Below the pieces are notes generated by a model that saw nothing but the letters and a program-made list of their open reading frames with translations, did not search any database and was not told the DNA's origin. Position numbers and translations under genes: made by a program. Positions 1-8,116 of a stretch of DNA of 15,326 bases are shown here, piece by piece (the stretch's first letter is position 1; each line of letters opens with the position of its first letter). Origin of the DNA: Physocladia obscura (taxonomy: Eukaryota > Chytridiomycota > Chytridiomycetes > Chytridiales > Chytriomycetaceae); assembly GCA_027596945.1 (NCBI GenBank), contig JADGJH010000341.1, forward strand, positions 5,260 to 20,585, in the 5' to 3' direction.

Positions 1-92
1 GAAGTCATGATAAAGGGGGTCTGTCCGATTTTTTTTTCGTGTGAGACTCCTTTTCGATTTGAAACTGACTATTCGGAAATAATATATATATA

Positions 93-344
93 TTAACCTT
101 GCCATTTCTTTCCGCCCTCGTAATTCTCTTCGATACTCGCTGCGGTTGCTACATAGAGGTTGTCGTTCGTGGGATCGTTTGTGACATTCAATACCGGCCG
201 CCTAACGGAGCTAGAAGGATATATAATAGAGTAGAACGTAGTAATAGAGGAGTTATTGTGATGATTATTATTATCCAGTTTATTGTGATGATTATGGGGA
301 ATAAAATGGAAACAGTTCCAAAGGATCATCTTTGACCTCCCCAC
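93..344 (-). CDS. Possible C-terminal part of an unidentified protein (weak)
   Basis: This is an 83-codon open stretch. Its first half is low-complexity, rich in Asn and His, and arises from ATT/ATG-type repeats. Its last 35 or so residues (SVRRPVLNVTNDPTNDNLYV and beyond) have ordinary protein composition. It could be the last exon of a gene, or chance. The Met at 344 need not be a real start. I see no domain and recognise no family, and no promoter or polyadenylation signal decides the matter. The complementary strand is also open over 99-335, but its product is less protein-like. Confidence 0.2.
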   Translation of the reverse strand: MGRSKMILWNCFHFIPHNHHNKLDNNNHHNNSSITTFYSIIYPSSSVRRPVLNVTNDPTNDNLYVATAASIEENYEGGKKWQG

Positions 345-425
345 TATAGCACACTACAGAAGTGTCTACCCCTCACTCAAATTTTAATGGTCCCCACACG
401 CCCTCACATTCTTTTAATATCGTTG

Positions 426-466
426 CTCATGCTCGAAGCTTCCGATAAATACGTTGGAATGAATTA
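426..466 (+). repeat. 41-bp inverted repeat, left arm
   Basis: This 41-base segment matches the reverse complement of 1577-1617 at 37 of 41 positions, counted by eye. Both arms read in frame as M-L-E-A-(S/P)-D-K-Y-(V/F)-G-M-N. The similarity stops abruptly on both sides. It probably represents a fragment of the same coding sequence that occurs in degenerate form on the minus strand, copied here in inverted orientation. A 104-codon open frame at 387-701 (+) runs through it, but outside the arm it is mostly low-complexity Phe/Leu-rich translation of T-rich DNA, so I do not call it a gene. Confidence 0.6.
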
Positions 467-689
467 TTTCTTTCATAAAAACTTTTTTTCATTTAATACT
501 AGAATAAGAAGGATGTCATTGCAACTAATTTATTTTATTTTATTTTTGCTTTTTTTTGGGTTCAACTTTTGCAAGTTGCTGTATACTCATCAAAGAGATT
601 TTTGTTGGATCTTACATCCAATACACAGTCCAAAATTTTTGCAATTAGCGCAACACAGCTATTTATTACTTAACCTCCATCACGTAATG

Positions 690-1617
690 CATCAGGCTTG
701 ACCAAAGACTCCGCGAAACTGTTTTTGATCCTTATCAGCCAAATGAAAAATGAGCCTTCTTCCTTTTTGCAATTTCGTTTTGCCTCTTTTCTGATGTATC
801 TTTAAGCTTTTTATTTCTCTTTTTTTGCTTTTTCATTTTCTTGTTTTGTTATGCTTTAATTCTTCACCAGAATAAACTTTTGACTCATCAAACACGCGTT
901 TAGCCTTGATGCTAACTTTTTATACTTGAGCCATTATGTTTATTCAGAATAAATTTTTTTATTGACTCTACAGATTTATCTGTATTATCGTGAGCGGCAA
1001 GACCTTCTACAATATTGTCACGTGCCTAATCGAAAACTTTTTTTGCATCAAAAGGAAACAACCCACGGTTTGCCAAGAAGCAACAATAGCAATTTTCGAA
1101 ATATCTACATGAATATCTAAAGCTGTTTTTAATAGCTCTGGACGAAGTGGCAAGCTTGGTCATTTTTCGATGAAAATTTGCCGAAATTTTTTGTTTTAAA
1201 ACAACGGTTGTAGAAAATGGACTGTGTTTGCAGGAAGATTAAACAATTTGATTTTTTTTTCCGACAAAGTTTCAACAAAATTGTCAGATCCTCAAACGTG
1301 GCCTGTGCTTCATCAACGGCCGGGAAGTCCAGCCTGGATAAGCTTTTGACCAAACATCCAAGAACTTTCCAAGCATTGAAATCTATTGCTTTTCAGTAAG
1401 ATATCCATTTTTACTTGAGGCAAAGTATACTGGCACAGTGCCATGACGAGTTTTCTTGGTGGGTTCAAGAGAAAAATTAAATTTTTTGAAATCAAACTGC
1501 ATGATGAAATCCACGATATGTTCACCTGCAGTAAAAATAAATGAAATAATAACTGCATGGCCGCCGCGCTCACCACTAATTCATTCCAAAGTATTTATCC
1601 GGAGCTTCAAGCATGAG
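690..1617 (-). pseudogene. Degenerate protein-coding remains, unknown family
   Basis: Read on the minus strand, several stretches look like real protein but lie in different frames. From the 1617 end these are a MLEAPDKYFGMN block, then about 50 residues starting near 1525 with EHIVDFIMQFDFKK and RHGTVPVYF. An in-frame TAG follows, then LGKFLDVWSKAYPGW. A frameshift near 1330 leads to VDEAQATFEDLTILLKL, and more segments lead on to a Lys/Arg-rich stretch ending near 700. A plausible 48-bp GT-AG intron lies just before the EHIVDF block. The dense stops and shifts make this a pseudogene. I recognise no family. Near 640, past the end of this feature, a short cysteine cluster (CANCKNFGLCIGC) on the same strand might be a zinc knuckle, or chance. 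Confidence 0.45.
1577..1617 (-). repeat. 41-bp inverted repeat, right arm
   Basis: This is the partner of 426-466. Here the arm lies just upstream of a possible splice donor (GTGAGC) and forms the first recognisable block of the broken minus-strand gene. The right arm therefore looks like the resident coding context and the left arm like a displaced piece of the same family. Confidence 0.6.
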
Positions 1618-1650
1618 AAAATAGTGTTTTGTTCACAAGGAAAAATTTGT

Positions 1651-1694
1651 TTGAACGGAAAATTGTTTGAATGGAAAAAATTGAACGGAAAAAA
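1651..1694 (+). repeat. Three short tandem copies ahead of the membrane-protein gene
   Basis: A unit TTGAAYGGAAAA(AA) recurs three times, at 1651, 1667 and 1681, with spacings of 16 and 14 bases. It ends about 37 bp before the ATG at 1731. It may be simple slippage. If the transcription start lies upstream, these copies fall in the 5' leader. Confidence 0.55.
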
Positions 1695-1730
1695 TTGTGA
1701 ACTCAAATTTTCCTGTGAATTTCCTCACAA

Positions 1731-3413
1731 ATGACACTGTTCTCAGAGAAGTTGACGAATGCCCGCAATAACGTGTATCAGATCTCTGCCAGGGCCTCTG
1801 AATCGGAAAGGAAACTCCGTGAATTCTTAAAAAAGCGTCGTCTGTGGTGGGGCGGCGTACTCACTGCATTGATCTGCTTCGTGCTGGCAGTGCTGATGGT
1901 GGTTATGTCCAAAGTCGCCTTACCACTCGAGTTTTTCACATATGGGACAGCGTCGTCAATGTTGACAGGAGGCGCCGCGATTGCGATGGTCGCAGCGGCC
2001 AAAGTGATCTGGAGTGGGTGGTTGTCATGCAGACTTAGGACGGATCAAGGAATTTACCAGTCGGAATTCACTGCATACGCGGCCATCTGCGGTGATCTCC
2101 CAAGTCCATTACGTACCGAATTCGGTTTACAGGTATTCGGCTTCTGGCTCCTCAGAATATTCTTTGAAGCAGCGCAGACCATTTTGATTGCAGTGTTTCC
2201 TCTTTGGACAACTGTTGGTACAACCAGTGTGTCAACCAGTACTGTGCCAATTGCGATCAACGCTGTGGGTGGGTGCAACGGGCTCTATTGTTCAATGATC
2301 TCAAATGACTACTTTGTCAACGTGACCAAGAGCTCGTGGGGCACCATGAACTATCAGTTTGCGGCAAAAGGCGCAAATGGGACTATGATTATGCCTATGT
2401 GGCCGGAATTCGCTACGCTTGACAAGTATGCGCCAGCATTGGATTACTCCCAAGCTGAGGCAACTGTTGGCGGTGGATACGCGGTGCAATATATTCCCAG
2501 TTGTAATGTCACTGTCATCAATGCACAGTCATTGTTCTCCAATTCTCAGGCTGGACTTCAATATTCAGACGATACACAGACGTCAATGAAGACATCAGGC
2601 ACTTACAGTGGTAACTCTGTCATGCACACGCTTGAACTGTTGTACATGAACACCCAACCGCCACTCTATACAAAATGCAGTTCAGTCGCGAACATAGTTA
2701 AAGTTAATACTACATGGAGGTATGATGGGGAACTTACAACATTAGTGTCGGCAACAACAACTGAATACACTGATGGAGTGTGGGATAATAGTGTGCTCAC
2801 ACCGGGCCCACTGCTAAACTTGACCTTCATGAATGTAATTGAATGGTACCTTGCCAACGATGTTGTAACTAGCAGCCCGCAAGATCAAGTGCTCAAGACC
2901 TATAACATATTCAACTCCTATGTTCAAACCCTCATTATGAGATCTGCCAATGGACAAGCTACAATTAATGTCCAACTTGTTGCCAATGAAACCTCCACAG
3001 TCAAACAAGTTCAAAATGTGCTACTGAAACCATTGGCTGCTAGCCTGTCTGCGTTAGTCCTGACGCTCATGGCCGTAGCTGCTGCGTGGTTCTCAACAAT
3101 GAATGTTCCTTGGATTACGCATGATATCAGTCAAGTCTTGGCTTGCGTAAAGGAAGCACCAGGACTTTACTCGACAACCTGTACACCATCGTGGTATTGC
3201 CGTTCGTACTTTGGCAAATTTGCCAAAGCAGTCAGTGTTGACGGGGTTGACTTACGCTCAGACACAAGGATTTATCTTCAATCTGCGGAAACTGGTCAGG
3301 CGGTAATTAAGTTCTTTGGAGAAAATAGCGATCAATCAATTGCTGCTCGTCATATCCAATTGACAACAAACCGCAGTCGTGAATTGCCACTGCGTGGTGC
3401 CCTCTACTATTGA
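1731..3413 (+). CDS. Multi-pass membrane protein with large extracytoplasmic domain
   Basis: This is an intact 560-residue single-exon gene. The N-terminus is basic and cytoplasmic-looking (residues 1-38). Hydrophobic spans lie at about 40-61 (starting WWGGVLTALICFVLAVLMVV), 68-94 and 134-158. A Thr/Ser/Asn-rich region of about 270 residues follows. It holds several N-glycosylation sequons (NVTK, NGTM, NVTV, NTTW, NLTF, NETS) and cysteines at 182, 187, 258 and 316 that could form disulfides. A fourth span at about 431-455 precedes a C-terminal domain of about 100 residues with four cysteines near 471-490. With four spans, the tail would face the cytoplasm. The layout resembles fungal cell-surface proteins of unknown function. 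I recognise no named family. The ATG is the first in frame after a stop-rich leader. Higher GC and the lack of lesions set it apart from its surroundings. Element 1 begins 18 bp beyond its TGA. Confidence 0.88.
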   Translation: MTLFSEKLTNARNNVYQISARASESERKLREFLKKRRLWWGGVLTALICFVLAVLMVVMSKVALPLEFFTYGTASSMLTGGAAIAMVAAAKVIWSGWLSCRLRTDQGIYQSEFTAYAAICGDLPSPLRTEFGLQVFGFWLLRIFFEAAQTILIAVFPLWTTVGTTSVSTSTVPIAINAVGGCNGLYCSMISNDYFVNVTKSSWGTMNYQFAAKGANGTMIMPMWPEFATLDKYAPALDYSQAEATVGGGYAVQYIPSCNVTVINAQSLFSNSQAGLQYSDDTQTSMKTSGTYSGNSVMHTLELLYMNTQPPLYTKCSSVANIVKVNTTWRYDGELTTLVSATTTEYTDGVWDNSVLTPGPLLNLTFMNVIEWYLANDVVTSSPQDQVLKTYNIFNSYVQTLIMRSANGQATINVQLVANETSTVKQVQNVLLKPLAASLSALVLTLMAVAAAWFSTMNVPWITHDISQVLACVKEAPGLYSTTCTPSWYCRSYFGKFAKAVSVDGVDLRSDTRIYLQSAETGQAVIKFFGENSDQSIAARHIQLTTNRSRELPLRGALYY

Positions 3414-3431
3414 TGTGGAGCGGCTGATACA

Positions 3432-3550
3432 ACCCCCCGATGTCGCGCCCCACCCCTTTCCCTCACGGGAAATTACACTACTGATTTGAATTTGTCACTC
3501 TCTCCACTGCGGCTTCTAATAAAAATATTATACTTTGAATGTTGGACCGA
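3432..3550 (+). repeat. Left terminal inverted repeat of element 1
   Basis: The 119 bases begin ACCCCCCGATGTCGCGCCCC. The reverse complement of 7998-8116 matches at 111 positions without gaps (counted by eye), and similarity ends after GACCGA. It contains the submotifs CACTGCGGC and TCTAATAAAA, both of which also occur at the left end of element 2, in swapped order. About eight differences between the arms imply some age since insertion. Confidence 0.93.
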
Positions 3551-3891
3551 AATAGCCGTTCACGGTCGTGACCAAAACAATCGGCTAATCATATTGCGAG
3601 AAAGAGTAAAACGTGTTAATGAAATGAACCGCTCCAAAAAATGATTCCTAAACTGACAGACTTGAATATCTATGAAGCGTGTTGGAAATCGATTCTCGGA
3701 CATTTTTGATTAAAACACGAAAAAACAAAAGGTAAAACAACCATAATCAACGGCAACATGCCTATCTTCCTTTTACTTTAAAAACTATCCTAAAGACAGC
3801 CTCAGTTCTCAAGTGAGTCATCGATTCCTGTTTCTTGCGATCGATTCCGATTGTTTCCGAGCTTTGGCGATAATCTCATCCGGAGAAGTGA

Positions 3892-5560
3892 AACCGACAA
3901 AGTTCAATTCTCGCGCATTCAATTAACAGTTTATTAGTGCCCAGTTATTGCGCTTGTGGTTGCGGAAGTTTTGTTCGGCGAAAGGGGCTTTACACGGTCA
4001 AGTGCGCTAAGCTTCTCGGATTCTTGGATACTCATACTCCTCAAAGTCCTAGGATAACTATTAACCGATTGAATAAAGCGGTATGATTTCTTAATGTGTA
4101 TATAACTGTATTTATTATTTATACGCAAATCAGCAACGCGATGCCGAAAATGCGGGTGTCCTCGCGATTCAAGAACAAATCAATGAATTGGATTCTAGCG
4201 ATGATGAGGACTTAATTGAAGAGTTGAAAGGATCTATCGATGGATTGTTGAAAGGAGCGTCGCGTAACATCCAGGTAAGCTTCCCACTTCTCCTACCTGA
4301 TTCGAATTCTAACGAAAATCTTTCTTTATAATTTCGATTTGTTTCGGCGCTTACTTTAATATTCAGGTTTGTATTTTGTATTCATTGCTTGCCATTTGCG
4401 TTGAAGTATCTAATGACGATGTTTAGGCACGTGATTGCGAAAGTAGTTTTGTAAGCGCTCAAATTTACAACCTCGGAAGCGCAATGTCTCAGCGTGACGG
4501 TGTCACTCAAACTCGCGACGAGTGTATCGATCTCATCATCTCTGTTGCTCTGGACGGCCGCGTAGTGGATGGACTTTGCGAGACTCGGAACGAAGAGGAA
4601 CGTGCTGCCGCGTATGAACACTTGGAAAATGGGGATGGCGCATCTTGTTCTCATTGCGGGGTTAAGGTTGTCTGGAAGGCTGGTCAGGACAGGCAGGTAA
4701 GCATTGCTTAACTTATTTATTTGCTTTGATTGTCTAGGGCACTGTGGATCGTTTGGCTGATGGTGGATACTTTTCGGCTGTATGTAGCTGCCTGTTTTGT
4801 CAAAGGTAATTTACTTCAAATTACACATAAATCTCATCTTACGTCGTTTGTAGATTGTTCAACAAAATGGATTCGACTGAATGAGATCAGTTTGTGACCA
4901 TGCTAATTTCCAAGATCAACTTCAAGCGTGCGGATCAGGCCCTTGAATTATACTTGCGAGCTGCGACAGATGATGAGGCGAAACTTCATGGGATTAAACG
5001 CTCAGCAAGTCAGGTTGATTACTGGACAAAGAAATTTGAAAACCAAAGTAAGGAAAAGCGGGAGAAATTCAAAAAGTAAGATTTTCTAAGTTTCTATGTT
5101 TATCTAATAAATATTCTTCAAGCATGTCCTCAATGATGAAGAAGCGAGGCGGTAAATACAAGACATTGGCAGATATTCGCGACTATAAAGTTGAGGGATT
5201 TCTTGAGTTCTGCCGAGTTATGGACAATTGTTGCGTTGTCACGGGAATCGATGATGAGCCGCGTTCTGTTGACTGGTAATACTCTTCAATCAGTTGAAAT
5301 CATAATCTTATCCATTGAAAAGCTTCACTCGTATGAGTCATTATACTTTGTCAACCATTGTCCTTCTGTTGACCCGCCTGAACGATGCTAAAGAAGCGTT
5401 TCCAGCTTTTCTCTCAGACGATACCCTCGCAGAATACATAAAGGCAAACAAGATTGAATCTGCGATTACAGCAATTGTTAAAGTTTTGCGTCGAGCATTG
5501 ACTAGATTTATTGCGTTTCAGCAAGCAAAGAGAGTTGAAGTGATTGTAGTTGATGATTGA
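3892..5560 (+). pseudogene. Seven-exon gene with two HNH/treble-clef-like modules, one in-frame stop
   Basis: A continuous reading of about 426 codons results from joining 3892-4080, 4134-4274, 4427-4696, 4738-4805, 4854-5075, 5123-5275 and 5323-5560. Every junction is GT-AG and the phases agree throughout. Five introns are 41-53 bp; the one at 4275-4426 is 152 bp. Exon 1 has a Cys cluster (SYCACGCGSF, later VKCAK). Exon 2 is acidic. Exons 3-5 form a treble-clef pattern: CSHCG, a VDRLADGGY-type turn, CSCLFC, FNKM. Exons 6-7 form a second module: CCVVTGI, RSVD, then LLTRLNDAKEAF, like the HNH arrangement in which a Cys/His knuckle precedes an 'N..LN.AK' helix. The likely role is a DNA nuclease. 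The lesions are an in-frame TGA at 4882-4884 and no obvious ATG in exon 1, so an upstream exon may be missing. It lies wholly inside element 1 and has no counterpart in the visible part of element 2. Confidence 0.65.
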
Positions 5561-5600
5561 ATACAGGATTATGTGGTTTATATCTCCATTTTAAGAAAAA

Positions 5601-5629
5601 CCCGCTGTCTCCGTGCGGAGACAGACGGG
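5601..5629 (+). other. GC-rich hairpin 41 bp after the spliced nuclease gene
   Basis: CCCG plus CTGTCTCCG pairs with CGGAGACAG plus CGGG around a 2-base loop, leaving one bulged A. That is 13 paired bases in otherwise AT-rich DNA. It could be a 3'-UTR structure, a transcript-end signal or the footprint of a small insertion. Sequence alone does not choose between these. Confidence 0.6.
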
Positions 5630-6225
5630 TGAAATTAAGTAGACAAACGGTTGAAATCGAATGAAAACAACCAAAAGTGCGTAAACAAAAAACTACCTTG
5701 TCTCCCTCCATAGACAAAAAATAAACAAAAACTCACCTTTTTACTTATTTATATACAGCTGAAATGTCTCTCCCACTTTTCTGAATTCTGCACTCCGTGC
5801 TCATTTCATGACGCTGTCGGAGGCGTCTAAGCTTTGCTGCCAATAACGCATTGAAGTGAAATCGGTTTCTGGTAGATTAATGTCCTGGTCGCTAAATCAG
5901 CTCCGTATCGAGGCTTGATTTTGATTGATTTGATTGTACGTCAAGGAAGTGTGAAAGAACAGAAGGTAGTTCGATCATCACCGTTGAATTTTTCCGTTAG
6001 CTGTTCAATCCGAGCTTAAAGACCTCTTAATCTGATGTGAAACGTAAACTTCCGTTATAAATGTTTCAGTGAAAAAACTGTTGTTTATTGAATAAAGACT
6101 ATTGCTTTTATAAACTTTCCAATTATGAAACAAACTTGAAACCAAAACACTTCCGTTACAAATCCCATTAGCCACTTTGAACCGTCTGTTGTTTCATCCC
6201 TGCCTTTGGTTTCACAACACATTTG
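5630..6225. other. Gene-free stretch inside element 1
   Basis: I find no convincing coding signal on either strand. The short open frames at 5508-5717 (-) and 6085-6270 (-) lack protein-like composition and have no counterpart in element 2. By comparison with element 2, the helicase part of the helicase-HNH gene should lie here, and I find none of its motifs. A deletion or replacement therefore removed it. Confidence 0.5.
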
Positions 6226-6387
6226 GATATGCCTGATGGAATTGTTTCCGGAGGATACGAGATTGATCACATTCGAATGAGGTCAGATCATAGCACAGAA
6301 GAAGACTTTAAGAATATCAATGCGTACTGGAACTTGCGATTGATTTCAAGAAAGGAGAATAATGAACTGGGCCAACAAAGAATTTAA
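6226..6387 (+). pseudogene. HNH nuclease fragment (C-terminus of helicase-HNH gene)
   Basis: About 53 codons read DMPDG..., EIDHIR, FKNINAYWNL, LISRKEN, LG and stop. They align with the C-terminal residues of the helicase-HNH pseudogene in element 2 (14407-14904), including identical EIDHIR, FKNINAYWNL and ISRKENN blocks. The HNH signature is visible as the D-H pair, the central Asn of YWNL and the closing KEN. Upstream of 6226 the match stops, so the fragment is 5'-truncated and probably inactive. It lies 47 bp upstream of the RING pseudogene on the same strand, as in element 2. Confidence 0.82.
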
Positions 6388-6433
6388 ACATGTGCTATTT
6401 ATGAAAATCTATTTTATTGTTTACTATTAGAAA

Positions 6434-7255
6434 CAACAAAAGGGAACAAGTGATCAGTTATTTAGTAGAATTAAAGTCATCAGACTTGACATGCTGTATT
6501 TGCTTTGATAAGCTAAACTTGCCAATCATTCAGTGCTCCAATGGGGCACTCACTTTGTGTGTATGAGTTACTTTCGTCGAGTTCGAAGTACATGTCCACA
6601 ATGTAAGACTAATAGTTTATACAATAACAAGCACCTGGAGACAAAACTTCACGCATTCATGGAATCATATTCAAACAAGAATTGTAAAGTCAAAGTATCA
6701 AAATGGAATTTGGATGATCATCTCCAAGAGTGCCCGTATGCGAAAGTAAAGTGCCCGTTTTGTGACACAATGGTATCGATATCGTCCCTTCAGTCGCATT
6801 TTCATCGAAAGTGTACGTCGCATGTCATCAAACAGGATAATGAATTTTCATCCAATTCACATGTTCTTGATTTAGAAGGAATTGATAAGGATACAGCCAT
6901 GATCATCGATACAGGAGCTATATTGCTAAAAAAGGAGGACTTGAATTGGTTAATGTGTCCACTGGCAATGAACGCAACAAACATTGCGATGGTGATGGCG
7001 ACAAAGAAATCATCTGATGACACAATCTCAGTGCGAACCGTTCACCACAAGTGCCAGGCAAACTTGAGAGACTTGAAATGGAAGGAGTTAGACACTGATG
7101 GCAACGTGACGGTACAAATGTTGGAGAATGGACGCCATATAATCAACGATTTCATTAACCATGTCGTAACAATGGCACAGATGATGATTGAATTACTTCA
7201 AGACCGGACTCTTTCGTCGCTTGAAAGAAACGACCCTGTGTTCAGCTTCCTGTGA
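6434..7255 (+). pseudogene. RING plus SIAH/TRAF-like zinc-finger protein, frameshifted (element 1 copy)
   Basis: The reading starts as SSDLTCCICFDKLNLPIIQC, a C3HC4 RING of the seven-in-absentia type. It shifts frame near 6540 and continues HFVC...CPQC. A second zinc-binding part follows: ESYSNKNCKVKVSKWNLDDH, ECPY, CPFC, then H and C ligands. About 145 residues of unassigned C-terminus complete it, for some 260 residues in all. SIAH-type proteins of this layout are E3 ubiquitin ligases. Two lesions disable this copy: the frameshift inside the RING, and Tyr where the element 2 copy keeps a zinc-binding Cys (HFVCMSY against HFVCIKC). No ATG is evident at the homologous start. The 3' end overlaps the convergent core-protein pseudogene by 63 bp. 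Confidence 0.82.
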
Positions 7256-7874
7256 CTGGAGATACTTTAGGAGTCTCTTTTGGATTGATGGTTGGTTCCG
7301 AGTGAGTTCATCAATCACATTTGTATCCGTCCAAACTCTTGTCGCAGTCTCGAAAGAATCTTGCTGTGATCCAACCCATCCGCCTTCCTTGAATACAGCA
7401 CTAGTCTAGCTTTGGGCTCAATCTCAAATGCCTCCTTGTCAGTGTCAAAGTATTCTCGACCTTCCATCAGCTTGAGAATTTTATCGAATTTCGTTGGTGA
7501 TTTCCTGACCTCAGTGTCTTTTGATCTAAGAGGCAGCTTTGATTCATCGGAAAAGGACTTACTCCTCAAGCTCTTGATGGTTTTTTCGAGTTCATTAATT
7601 CTTTCCTTCAGTGATTGGTTGACATTGAATCGAACAGGGTTCCCCAGCTTCAAATGCTTCTCGGGCACGTCAATTGTAACAGCCTCCTCCGAACCAAAGT
7701 AAGGAACACCGACCTTTGATAGGGTAGAATTAATCTTTTTTTCATCTACAAAGTAGATGAAAAACCATCTACTTTGTAGATATGATTATTTCGTAGATCT
7801 TTGTATACAGTACCCATTGGGAGTGATTTCAGGTATTTGGATCTGACGAGTATGGAAGGGACAACACACTTCAT
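7193..7874 (-). pseudogene. Core protein of the element family, broken (element 1 copy)
   Basis: The ATG at 7874 opens MKCVVPSILVRSKYLKSLPM and GTVYKDLRN, clearly homologous to the start of 12912-13519. A 23-bp inverted-duplication insertion (near 7743-7782) breaks the frame. Reading resumes KINSTLSKVGVPYFGS, then a Lys/Glu-rich predicted coiled coil (LKERINELEKTIKSL), then KILKLMEGREYFDTD. A second frameshift lies near 7315, before ELTRNQPSIQKRL and a basic tail ending at 7193. I recognise no known family. Conservation in two elements, always next to the terminal repeat and convergent with the RING gene, suggests an element-encoded function such as end binding or packaging. That is inference only. 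Confidence 0.8.
7743..7782. repeat. Nested palindrome from an inverted 23-bp duplication
   Basis: Two copies of a self-palindromic core (ATCTAC, AAA or TTT, GTAGAT) face each other around a short A/T spacer. Removing 23 bases restores an open frame that aligns with the element 2 core protein across the junction. The extra piece is the reverse complement of its immediate neighbour, as expected from template switching at a hairpin during replication. Confidence 0.75.
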
Positions 7875-7997
7875 GATTAGCTTTTAATATTGATCAATAA
7901 AATAAGTTTTTTGAAATAAACGTTAAATTGGATGAAAATAATAGTTGTCGTTTCGTTTCTCCTGCTCTGATTGGCTCCATTGTTTTCTAAGAATCTT

Positions 7998-8116
7998 TCG
8001 GTCAACTTTTCAAAGTATAATATTTTTATTAGATGCCGCAGTGGAGAGAGTGACAATTTCAAATCAGTAGTGTACTTTCCCGTGAGGGAAGAGGGTGGGG
8101 CGCGACATCGGGGGGT
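7998..8116 (-). repeat. Right terminal inverted repeat of element 1
   Basis: Its reverse complement matches 3432-3550 at 111 of 119 positions. The outer end is GGGGGGT, followed by CA and then an A-rich then T-rich tract (8121-8149) belonging to the host flank. The core-protein ATG lies 124 bp inward. Confidence 0.93.

Larger units (their letters stand above)
3432..8116. mobile_element. Element 1: complete 4.7-kb element with 119-bp terminal inverted repeats
   Basis: The ends are 119-bp inverted repeats (3432-3550 and 7998-8116) that start with ACCCCCC. They are flanked by CA on both sides (3430-3431 and 8117-8118), a candidate 2-bp target duplication. Inside, from left to right, lie a seven-exon gene with two treble-clef modules (+), a fragment of an HNH domain (+), a RING/zinc-finger pseudogene (+) and a core-protein pseudogene (-). 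The last three match element 2 in order and relative strand, in mirror orientation. There is no intact transposase and no recognisable DDE or tyrosine recombinase. The copy looks non-autonomous and decayed, with its helicase lost and perhaps replaced by the spliced gene. Joining the flanks gives an uninterrupted 3' flank for the membrane-protein gene, as expected for an insertion. Confidence 0.87.

Noticed and set aside
387..701. 104-codon plus-strand gene
   Set aside because: Outside the 41-bp repeat arm the translation is Phe/Leu-rich from T-rich DNA, with no domain.
3432..8116. Helitron, Polinton/Maverick or ordinary DDE transposon
   Set aside because: There is no Rep HUH motif, no protein-primed polymerase or integrase, and no recognisable DDE triad. 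Long inverted termini exclude a canonical Helitron.
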